This document shows positions 1 to 5,715 of a DNA stretch of 7,583 nucleotides, in pieces; position 1 is the stretch's first letter; each line of letters begins with the position of its first letter. The notes beneath the pieces are model-generated. The model was not told the DNA's origin and searched no databases. It worked only from the letters and a program-made list of their open reading frames with translations. Location of the stretch: assembly GCA_002705325.1 (NCBI GenBank), contig PAFS01000035.1:15480-23062 (forward strand), read 5' to 3'. The position numbers and the translations under genes are program-made. The DNA is from Gammaproteobacteria bacterium (lineage in GTDB: Bacteria; Pseudomonadota; Gammaproteobacteria; Pseudomonadales; Litorivicinaceae).

Positions 1-2
1 CT

Positions 3-776
3 TTTCGGTTTGCAATTGTCGCTGTCGGCTTTTTTGGCGTTGCCTGGGTTCTATCTGAGTTTTCAAAAATCAATCGTTGTGATCTCAAACATTCGGTGAT
101 TACGGGATTATTGTTTCATGGGTTGTATTTAGGAGGTTGCTGGTACTCATTTAGCGTCGGAATACCAGCTGGGGTATCGGCTCTGATCGTATGTATCCAG
201 CCAATACTGACTGCGATTCTTGCCGGATTTCTGTTGGGCGAGCAGATTTCTTTAAAAAATTGGATTGGACTCAGCTTCGGATTCGGTGGTGCTGTGATCG
301 TTCTTGGTGTGGATTTTGGATCTGAGTTTGTAATTGATGGTTTGATCGCCAATATTATTGCTCTGGTTGCAATTACCGCAGGTACAATTTGGCAGCGGAA
401 GTTTTCACAGACGCTACCACTTGCGACTAATAACGCATTTCAGGCTCTATCTGCCGCTGTATTTCATGGATGCGTGATGTGGTGGATTGAAGATCCTGCG
501 ATCGAGTTTACGTTGTCTTTTGGGGTATCGATGGGATGGTTGGTGATTGCTGTCAGTTTTGGTGCATTTTCGATTTTGATGTATTTGATTAACCATAATT
601 CGGCGAGCCAAACATCAGCACTCTTCTTTTTGGTGCCGCCCGTGGCCGCAATCATTGGATGGATATTGCTGAATGAGGGGCTGACGACTCTCGATATGAT
701 CGGCTTTATCATCGCCAGTGCCGGCGTGTATTTGGCGACACGAAAGCCGACCAGATCTGGCATTGAGGGTGGGTAG
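3..776 (+). CDS. EamA-family drug/metabolite transporter (DMT), 5'-truncated by the window edge
   Basis: Integral inner-membrane permease of the 10-TM DMT superfamily; such proteins export or import small metabolites, and the substrate cannot be told from sequence. The frame stays open to the left edge, so 257 codons are visible and perhaps 40 N-terminal residues are missing. The GTG at 96 lies inside the frame and is not the start, because the codons before it already read as DMT sequence. The end of the first EamA repeat is seen as GIPAG (about residue 53), a conserved Pro (67) and LLGE (77-80). The second repeat follows, with SASQTSALFFLVPPVAA, a late Glu in LLNEGL and a final helix ending in ATRKP. 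It ends in TAG, 45 bp before the stop of the convergent AEC gene. Family call is firm; partner and regulation are unknown because the promoter is outside the window. Confidence 0.9.
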   Translation, partial: FRFAIVAVGFFGVAWVLSEFSKINRCDLKHSVITGLLFHGLYLGGCWYSFSVGIPAGVSALIVCIQPILTAILAGFLLGEQISLKNWIGLSFGFGGAVIVLGVDFGSEFVIDGLIANIIALVAITAGTIWQRKFSQTLPLATNNAFQALSAAVFHGCVMWWIEDPAIEFTLSFGVSMGWLVIAVSFGAFSILMYLINHNSASQTSALFFLVPPVAAIIGWILLNEGLTTLDMIGFIIASAGVYLATRKPTRSGIEGG

Positions 777-800
777 TTCGTCAAAAAAACGGGGTAACTT

Positions 801-816
801 GAGCGCGATATCGCTC
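801..816. terminator. candidate weak bidirectional terminator between convergent genes
   Basis: In the 45-bp gap between the DMT and AEC stops there is an inverted repeat, GAGCG-cgatat-CGCTC; the inner GCGATATCGC (805-814) is itself a perfect palindrome. Read on the - strand, a run of seven T (from A783-789) follows about 11 nt after the stem, farther away than in a classic intrinsic terminator. On the + strand no T-run follows. The convergent position suits a terminator, but the stem is short, so this is tentative. Confidence 0.3.
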
Positions 817-821
817 CGATT

Positions 822-1757
822 TCAGGTGTAAAACTGCGTTACCAAGCTGATAATCAGGGAGATGGTTACGATACTCACGGTTGTTGAGATCAAAATGGCA
901 ATCGAAATACGCTCACTTGGCAAGCCATAATGCGTTGCAATCATATAAACGTTTCCGGCCACAGGCATGGCTGCACACGCAATCATGACGGCGCTCGCAA
1001 ACGGATCAATCTGGAAAACGAGTAATGATGCGATACCGACCAGCAAGGGATGCATGATCAATTTGTTCGCTGATAAGTAAAGCGGGATTGAGATTTGGCC
1101 CTTCGCTGCAAACGCCATCGAAGCACCGATCGCGAAGAGTGCGCCCGGTGTGGATGCGCCCCCCAGAATCGTCATAAAGCGATTGAGGAGTTCAGGAACG
1201 GGGATTTCAAATGCCGCCCAAAGAAGCCCTGTCGAGATTGAAAGAACCAATGGATTCTTAATTAAACCCATTCCAATCGTCTGGAATACTTTCAGGCTGA
1301 TCTGTCCTTGACGATGCGCGACAAGCAAGATAACGATCAAGGGCCCAAATACGATGAGGTCGATGATGAGCACCATAATCACATAGCTGATCGATTGTTC
1401 ACCGAGCAGTATCGGAATCATTGCCAGACCCATCCAGCCCATATTTCCAATGACCGAGCATTGTGCTTCGATTACCGAGATATCGAATGAGGTTCCCCTG
1501 AGCTTTGCGATCAGCGCGGTCATACCATAGAGCGCCATCGACCCAATCAAATAGGCGGCCATGAAGTCCCATTCAAGGATCTCTCTCAGTGAGAGGTTTG
1601 ATGAAAACTTAAAAAGCATCGCGGAGAGCGCGAAATAAAAGACGAACTTCGTGAGATGGACGGTTGCGTCTTTCGAAAAAATTGCGGTTTTCGCTGAACC
1701 GTAGCCGAGGGCTATTAACGCAAAGAATGGCAGGGTGTTGAGAAAAATATGAAGCAT
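822..1757 (-). CDS. AEC (auxin efflux carrier) family transporter
   Basis: Inner-membrane carrier of the bile/arsenite/riboflavin transporter superfamily; bacterial AEC proteins move small carboxylates such as malate or malonate, but the substrate here is unknown. With the chosen start the protein has 311 residues, the usual family length of about 310, and begins MLHIFLNTLPFFALIALGYG, the typical first helix. The two half-repeats each carry the broken-helix signature: NMGWMGLAMIPILLGE (about 105-120) and AAMPVAGNVYMIATHYG (about 262-278). KNP (167-169) and ASTPGALFAIG (201-211) are also typical. An in-frame ATG at 1826 would add 23 charged residues that do not look like family sequence and would leave only 28 bp before the divergent operon. 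A good extended -10 box lies inside that extension, so 1757 is preferred, although no clear Shine-Dalgarno precedes either ATG. Confidence 0.9.
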   Translation of the reverse strand: MLHIFLNTLPFFALIALGYGSAKTAIFSKDATVHLTKFVFYFALSAMLFKFSSNLSLREILEWDFMAAYLIGSMALYGMTALIAKLRGTSFDISVIEAQCSVIGNMGWMGLAMIPILLGEQSISYVIMVLIIDLIVFGPLIVILLVAHRQGQISLKVFQTIGMGLIKNPLVLSISTGLLWAAFEIPVPELLNRFMTILGGASTPGALFAIGASMAFAAKGQISIPLYLSANKLIMHPLLVGIASLLVFQIDPFASAVMIACAAMPVAGNVYMIATHYGLPSERISIAILISTTVSIVTISLIISLVTQFYT

Positions 1758-1781
1758 AAGGTTCGTCAAATTATTTCTGCG

Positions 1782-1792
1782 ATTAAACCATA
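1782..1792 (-). promoter_or_regulatory. extended -10 promoter for the AEC gene
   Basis: On the - strand this reads TATGGTTTAAT, one mismatch from the extended -10 consensus TATGnTATAAT. No convincing -35 is found 16-18 bp upstream, as is common for extended -10 promoters. The predicted transcript start near 1775 gives an 18-nt leader to the ATG at 1757. This supports that start over the ATG at 1826, which would lie upstream of the transcript. Confidence 0.45.
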
Positions 1793-1793
1793 A

Positions 1794-1807
1794 AAGACGG
1801 ACGTCTT
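1794..1807. promoter_or_regulatory. inverted repeat, candidate shared operator
   Basis: AAGAC-ggac-GTCTT, a 5-bp inverted repeat with a 4-bp spacer; a palindromic GACGTC (1800-1805) sits inside it. It lies just upstream of the AEC -10 box and touches the possible -35 of the opposite operon, the position expected for a regulator acting on both divergent units. No regulator gene is in the window, so the binding protein is unknown. Confidence 0.3.
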
Positions 1808-1834
1808 GTGGATTCTGAGTTTGCATGCCTTAAT
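1806..1834 (+). promoter_or_regulatory. possible promoter for the hydrolase-MFS operon
   Basis: TTGTGG (1806-1811, 3 of 6 matches to the -35 consensus) is followed after 17 bp by CTTAAT (1829-1834, 4 of 6), directly preceded by TGC, an extended -10 element. Transcription would begin near 1841, leaving a short leader of about 14 nt that holds the ribosome binding site. The hexamers are weak on their own; spacing and location are the main support. Confidence 0.3.
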
Positions 1835-1842
1835 GCGCTCAC

Positions 1843-1848
1843 AAGGAG
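1843..1848 (+). promoter_or_regulatory. Shine-Dalgarno of the cysteine hydrolase gene
   Basis: AAGGAG lies 6 nt before the ATG at 1855. It fixes this start; no other in-frame start nearby has such a site. Confidence 0.8.
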
Positions 1849-1854
1849 ACAATC

Positions 1855-2412
1855 ATGACGTTAATCGACCGGCACCGGACGTCTGTGCTGTTCATTGATA
1901 TGCAGGAACGATTAGTACCCGAAGTTGAATTAGGTGACCTGTTCGCCTCAATGTGCGAGCGATTGATGGCCTGGTTGGGTGATCAGCAGGGGGGTGTGGT
2001 GGTCACAGAGCATTGTGTCGACAAACTCGGGAACACAGTTTTTGAAGTCCCAAAGACGGCGACGCGTTTGGATAAGACTGCATTTTCGGCAATCAAACAG
2101 CATTCGGTCCAAGTTGTTGCACCCCAGCGGCAGGTGATTGTGCTTGGGATGGAGTCTCATGTCTGTGTGTTCCAGACCGTGATGGATCTACTGGACGCAG
2201 GGAAGCAGGTGTTTGTCGTAAGCGATCTTGTGGCTTCCCGGGATCCTATTGACAAAACTGTGGCTCTGGCTCGGATGCAAGCAACTGGAGCGGTCATTGT
2301 GACGATCGAGATGGTTTTATTTGAATGGGTCCGGAATGCGAGCGATGAGAGTTTTGGAAGCATGTTGAAGCTAGTCAAACATTTACGACAGAAGAAGAAC
2401 GCTAATTCATGA
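1855..2412 (+). CDS. isochorismatase-family cysteine hydrolase
   Basis: Soluble alpha/beta hydrolase of the isochorismatase-like (cysteine hydrolase) superfamily, 185 residues, normal for the short ISOC1/ISOC2-like or YcaC-like branch. The Asp-Lys-Cys catalytic triad is visible: D15 in VLFIDMQERL, K74 in RLDKTAFSA, and nucleophile C104 in LGMESHVCVFQTVMDLL. The conserved stretch VVSDLVASRDPIDKTVALARMQ and the end motif TIEMVLFEW also fit this branch. Family members hydrolyse amides (nicotinamide, N-carbamoylsarcosine, maleamate) or the vinyl ether of isochorismate; the substrate here cannot be read from sequence. There is no signal peptide, so it acts in the cytoplasm. The stop overlaps the ATG of the MFS gene (ATGA), so the two are probably translationally coupled and may take up and cleave the same compound. 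A strong ribosome binding site supports the start. Confidence 0.93.
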   Translation: MTLIDRHRTSVLFIDMQERLVPEVELGDLFASMCERLMAWLGDQQGGVVVTEHCVDKLGNTVFEVPKTATRLDKTAFSAIKQHSVQVVAPQRQVIVLGMESHVCVFQTVMDLLDAGKQVFVVSDLVASRDPIDKTVALARMQATGAVIVTIEMVLFEWVRNASDESFGSMLKLVKHLRQKKNANS

Positions 2413-3650
2413 TGGCTCGCCAAGTATTTACCCCTGTTCTGATTGCGGCATCGTTGGTTCTTTTAATTAGTTTTGCGATCAGAGCAAGTTTTGGGGTGTT
2501 TCAAATTCCAATTGCTAACGATCTTGGCTGGTTTCGAACGGAGTTTTCGCTCGCGATTGCGATTCAGAATTTAGCCTGGGGTATTGCCACACCCCTATTT
2601 GGCGCTTTTGCTGAAAAGTTGGGTGACCGTAAAGCGATACTTGTAGGTGTGCTTATTTATGCGCTTGGGCTGTCATGGAGCTCTATCGCGACCACCGCAA
2701 GTAGTCATCAGATGTTAGAGATTTTGGTGGGAGTCGGTATTGCCGGTACTGGTTTTGGCGTTGTACTGGGGGTTGTTGGAAGAGCCTCGTCAGACGAGCA
2801 TCGGTCACTAGCCTTGGGGCTCACGACCGCGGCCGGTAGTGCCGGTCAGATTGTTGGGCCTCCGTTGACCCAGTATTTGCTGAATTCAATGACCTGGCAA
2901 AATGTGTTCCTGTTCTATTCTGGCTTGATTCTACTTGCGCTGTTGAGCCTGCCTTTCTTAAAGGCGCCCGCCAAGGCATCGAAGAATGAGATCGAGCAAT
3001 CGCTCTCTAAAATCTTAAATATTGCAGTAAGAGATCCTAGTTACATACTAATTTTTATAGGCTTTTTTAGTTGCGGGTTTCAGTTGGCATTTATCACGGC
3101 ACACTTCCCGGCGTTCGTTACTGAGGCTTGTGCGACGATTGATCCAAATGGAATTCTGGCGAAAATGGGGGTCAAAGACACCGCTGACCTAGGCGCGGTT
3201 GCGATTGCCGTTATCGGTGTTTTTAACATCATTGGAACGATCACGGCGGGAGCTTTGGGGGGTAAATACTCGAAGCGCCTGCTTCTTGCAGGGATTTACA
3301 TGGCGAGAACGTTACTGTTCTCGTGGTTTATTTTGACACCGATGACACCGGCAACTGTTCTGATCTTTTCGTCTCTGATCGGTTCGCTGTGGCTCGCTAC
3401 CGTGCCGCTGACCTCGGGACTTGTCGCGTACATTTATGGTCTCAAGTACATGGGTACACTCTATGGGCTCGTGTTCCTATCTCACCAAATCGGAAGTTTT
3501 GTTGGGGTGTGGCTTGGTGGCGATTTTTATGATCGTTTTGGATCCTACGATGTGGTTTGGTGGATCGGCGTCGGGACGGGCTTACTGTCGGCGATTGTTC
3601 ACTTGCCAGTCAAGGAGAGCCCAATAAATGATCGGCTCGCTAATGCTTAG
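2409..3650 (+). CDS. MFS transporter (monocarboxylate/oxalate-formate-like)
   Basis: Twelve-TM inner-membrane secondary transporter of 413 residues. Helix 1 begins near residue 8. The helix 2-3 loop carries motif A as GAFAEKLGDRKA (65-76, D73 R74). A charged cytoplasmic linker around 185-205 (KAPAKASKNEIEQS) separates the two six-helix halves. The C-terminal half has the run VPLTSGLVAYIYGLKYMGTL and then SHQIGSFVGVWLGG, typical of a broad proteobacterial MFS group often found beside catabolic genes. The helix 7-8 loop is long (about 240-260, with CATIDPNGILAKMG). The first ATG overlaps the hydrolase stop; a second ATG follows immediately at 2412, so the protein may start one residue later. 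Only a weak GA-rich site precedes it, which suits coupled translation. It ends 16 bp before the stop of the convergent monooxygenase gene. The substrate is unknown; an organic acid or amide is a guess from family and operon. Confidence 0.92.
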   Translation: MMARQVFTPVLIAASLVLLISFAIRASFGVFQIPIANDLGWFRTEFSLAIAIQNLAWGIATPLFGAFAEKLGDRKAILVGVLIYALGLSWSSIATTASSHQMLEILVGVGIAGTGFGVVLGVVGRASSDEHRSLALGLTTAAGSAGQIVGPPLTQYLLNSMTWQNVFLFYSGLILLALLSLPFLKAPAKASKNEIEQSLSKILNIAVRDPSYILIFIGFFSCGFQLAFITAHFPAFVTEACATIDPNGILAKMGVKDTADLGAVAIAVIGVFNIIGTITAGALGGKYSKRLLLAGIYMARTLLFSWFILTPMTPATVLIFSSLIGSLWLATVPLTSGLVAYIYGLKYMGTLYGLVFLSHQIGSFVGVWLGGDFYDRFGSYDVVWWIGVGTGLLSAIVHLPVKESPINDRLANA

Positions 3651-3666
3651 GAGCTTTGACTAGTCC

Positions 3667-5586
3667 TCAACGCGCTGAGAGACACAACTCAAAAAAAGCG
3701 GCCAATTGTTTGTGATCAGCGATGGGTAAGACTGTGGCTATGTATTGATCGGGTCGCACTATAACGACACAGCCCTCTGTCGTATCAATACCCCGCATCG
3801 AGTAGATGCTTTTTTCGGGGCGATAGTCCACACAGAACACTTTTTCATAATCTTTAAGTCCGAGCGTTCCCTTCTCGGGTGTCAGGAACGCGTGGATATC
3901 GTCTCGCTCAAGATCCCGGTGTGGAATCTGGTAGATGGCCCTGACGTCGATAACTGAATCAATATCAGCCCCATCAGGGGTGTATCGAACTACCGGTGAC
4001 GCACTGTCGTTCGCGAGAAACTCGGCAAGTGTCCATATACTACAGGCCTCTGAGCGAGGATTAGCTTTCCCAGAGAATGCGTAAATTCGCCACGCCCCAT
4101 TAGCAGTGTGGCAGTGCCCTAGCTGTACAGGTTTCGCGTCGCCGTGCCGGATAACTGGCGCAGAGTGGAAGCGCTGGCCGATGGGTTGGCCGCTTGCAAG
4201 GCTCTGATGTTTACCATCACCCACGATTGCTGACGGCTTGTATTGAATTCCTACCCCCGCGGTAAACCGACTGAATAGCTCGAAATACTTTTGGAACTCA
4301 GCCGGATCAACACCGTCTGGGTTGTCTTCCGATTTAGGCTTTGAGCTGAACATCTTTGACCACTCTCGGTCGAAGTCGATCAGTTGCTTGGCAATATCGG
4401 CTCGTTCCGCTGAGTAGGTCGAGAGAAGCTCTCTCGGGGCTCTCCCTGTGAGTACATGTGCCAGTTTCCATCCTAGGTTCCAGGTGTCCATTACCGAGGT
4501 ATTCAATCCCTGACCGGCCTTCGGGCTGTGGGTGTGGCAGGCGTCCCCGGCCAAAAAGACGTGCGGGGGTCGTCCATCTTGGGAGTCATCAAATGCAGTC
4601 GTTAAACGCTGACCAATCTCGTAGACGGACCACCATGGGACTTCTTTCACGTCGAGCTTGTAGGGGGCCATGATGCGATTCGCGGCCTTGATTAGCACAT
4701 CGACCGTCATATTTTCACGATCGACACGCTCATCCTCCTTAAGTTTATCGAGTTCGATGTACATCCTGACCATGTATCCTCCCTCGCGAGGGATGATCAG
4801 CACGTTACCCTCGTTGATCGATTGAATCGCGGCCTTCAAACGGATGTCTGGGAAGTCAGTTACGGCCAGTATATCCATCACGCCCCACGCCTGGTTCAGC
4901 GCGTCTCCGACAAGCCCGTGCCCGATTGACTTCCTGACCTGGCTTCTGGCCCCGTCGCAACCGACGGCGTATTTACACTTGACCGTCTCTAACTCTCGGT
5001 TGAATTGGGAATGGGTGACGGCACGTTCAAATGTGAGCGTCACTGGATACTCATCGTCGGAGTGATCAACGGTTAGGTCAATCAGCTTCCTTGAATAGAA
5101 TGGCTCCGTCTTGGCGGCCGAGTTTCTCATCACGTTCAGGAAATGGTCATGAATCCTCGCCTGGTTAATGATGACGTGAGGCATCTCCGAAAGATCCTCT
5201 TCAACATCGTTAATTTTGCTGCTACGGGCAATATGGGCGGGGTTACTGGGATCTGGCTTCCAGAAAGCGACCTCGTTGACGCCGTAGGCTTCCTGTATCA
5301 CCTGAGCTGCGAAACCATACGCTTGGAACATCTCGAGTGTGCGGCAGGCCATCCCGTCAGCCTGACCGACAGTGAGTCGATCATCCTTGAGGTCGGTGAT
5401 TACCGTGTGGATATCACTAAACTGCGACAGCTGCGCGGCAAGATTAAGGCCAGCGGGTCCGCACCCAACGATCGCCACGTCACAGTGCGTCGGGAGAGGC
5501 CGTTTAATAGGCGGGGCCACGACCCGATCTTGTGGATCATGGATACGAGGGTCGCCTGAGTGAAAGCCGTTCAGATGAAACTGCAT
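3667..5586 (-). CDS. mobA: FAD-dependent aromatic hydroxylase, 3-hydroxybenzoate 4-monooxygenase-like
   Basis: Cytoplasmic class A flavoprotein monooxygenase, 639 residues, about the length of Comamonas testosteroni MobA, whose N-terminus (MQFHLNGF) it shares as I recall it. Such enzymes use NADPH and O2 to hydroxylate a phenolic ring; MobA turns 3-hydroxybenzoate into protocatechuate. The FAD Rossmann motif is GCGPAG (41-46), the NADPH/FAD DG motif is GCDGAR (209-214), and the ribityl-binding GD motif is AGDACHTHSPKAGQG (346-360). D77, H137, K251 and Y276 align with residues I recall around the MobA substrate pocket (D75, H135, K247, Y271). A C-terminal thioredoxin-like phenol-hydroxylase dimerisation domain spans about 455-639. 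After GQG the sequence reads LNTSVMDTWNL, nearer to phenol hydroxylases than to MobA. The start is fixed by the family N-terminus despite a poor ribosome site. Family call is very firm; the exact substrate is less so (phenol or another hydroxybenzoate possible). Confidence 0.9.
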   Translation of the reverse strand: MQFHLNGFHSGDPRIHDPQDRVVAPPIKRPLPTHCDVAIVGCGPAGLNLAAQLSQFSDIHTVITDLKDDRLTVGQADGMACRTLEMFQAYGFAAQVIQEAYGVNEVAFWKPDPSNPAHIARSSKINDVEEDLSEMPHVIINQARIHDHFLNVMRNSAAKTEPFYSRKLIDLTVDHSDDEYPVTLTFERAVTHSQFNRELETVKCKYAVGCDGARSQVRKSIGHGLVGDALNQAWGVMDILAVTDFPDIRLKAAIQSINEGNVLIIPREGGYMVRMYIELDKLKEDERVDRENMTVDVLIKAANRIMAPYKLDVKEVPWWSVYEIGQRLTTAFDDSQDGRPPHVFLAGDACHTHSPKAGQGLNTSVMDTWNLGWKLAHVLTGRAPRELLSTYSAERADIAKQLIDFDREWSKMFSSKPKSEDNPDGVDPAEFQKYFELFSRFTAGVGIQYKPSAIVGDGKHQSLASGQPIGQRFHSAPVIRHGDAKPVQLGHCHTANGAWRIYAFSGKANPRSEACSIWTLAEFLANDSASPVVRYTPDGADIDSVIDVRAIYQIPHRDLERDDIHAFLTPEKGTLGLKDYEKVFCVDYRPEKSIYSMRGIDTTEGCVVIVRPDQYIATVLPIADHKQLAAFFELCLSAR

Positions 5587-5606
5587 GCCTACGTCTAATT
5601 AACCGG

Positions 5607-5618
5607 ATGATTGATCAT
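5607..5618. promoter_or_regulatory. short inverted repeat, candidate operator for the monooxygenase gene
   Basis: ATGAT-tg-ATCAT, a perfect 5-bp inverted repeat. It sits 11 bp downstream of the TATAAT box on the - strand, near the expected transcript start, where a bound repressor would block the promoter. No regulator is present to test this against, and a 10-bp match in an AT-rich gap can arise by chance. Confidence 0.25.
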
Positions 5619-5629
5619 TTAAAGTCCTA

Positions 5630-5635
5630 ATTATA
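5630..5635 (-). promoter_or_regulatory. consensus -10 box upstream of the monooxygenase gene
   Basis: Reads TATAAT on the - strand, a perfect sigma-70 -10 hexamer, 43 bp before the monooxygenase ATG. No recognisable -35 is found 16-18 bp upstream and there is no TGn extension, so if used it would probably need an activator. It suggests the monooxygenase can be transcribed separately from the ThDP enzyme gene. Confidence 0.4.
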
Positions 5636-5678
5636 GCTCTTGAATCTGGCCTTTGATGTCTCGGTGTTTTTGTCGGTC

Positions 5679-5700
5679 GAGAGCCTCATCCGAGGCTCTC
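5679..5700 (-). terminator. strong hairpin after the ThDP enzyme gene (terminator or mRNA 3'-end stabiliser)
   Basis: GAGAGCCTC-atcc-GAGGCTCTC on the + strand: a perfect GC-rich 9-bp stem with a 4-nt loop, beginning 15 nt after the ThDP gene stop. Neither strand has a T-run after the stem; on the - strand an A-run follows instead. It is therefore not a textbook intrinsic terminator and could be a transcript-stabilising or attenuating hairpin between the two genes. Confidence 0.4.
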
Positions 5701-5715
5701 CCCAAATCCGGCCTC

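Noticed and set aside
96..776. A complete transporter starting at the GTG at 96
   Set aside because: The same frame is open to the window edge and the upstream codons read as DMT sequence, so the gene is cut by the window and 96 is internal.
1758..1826. N-terminal 23-residue extension of the AEC protein from the ATG at 1826
   Set aside because: The added residues are charged and unlike the family, a good extended -10 box lies within them, and the 311-residue form has the usual length and first helix.
1824..1828. The same AGGCATGCA context at the ATGs at 1826 and 5586 as a shared start signal
   Set aside because: The match is short, the AGG is too close to the ATG for a normal ribosome site, and the ATG at 1826 is probably not used.
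3651..3666. Terminator in the 16-bp gap between the convergent MFS and monooxygenase genes
   Set aside because: Only an 8-bp palindrome GACTAGTC is present, with no loop and no T-run on either strand.
5143..5559. A 138-codon + strand frame inside the monooxygenase gene
   Set aside because: It is antisense to the conserved FAD-binding region, with no family resemblance and no ribosome binding site.
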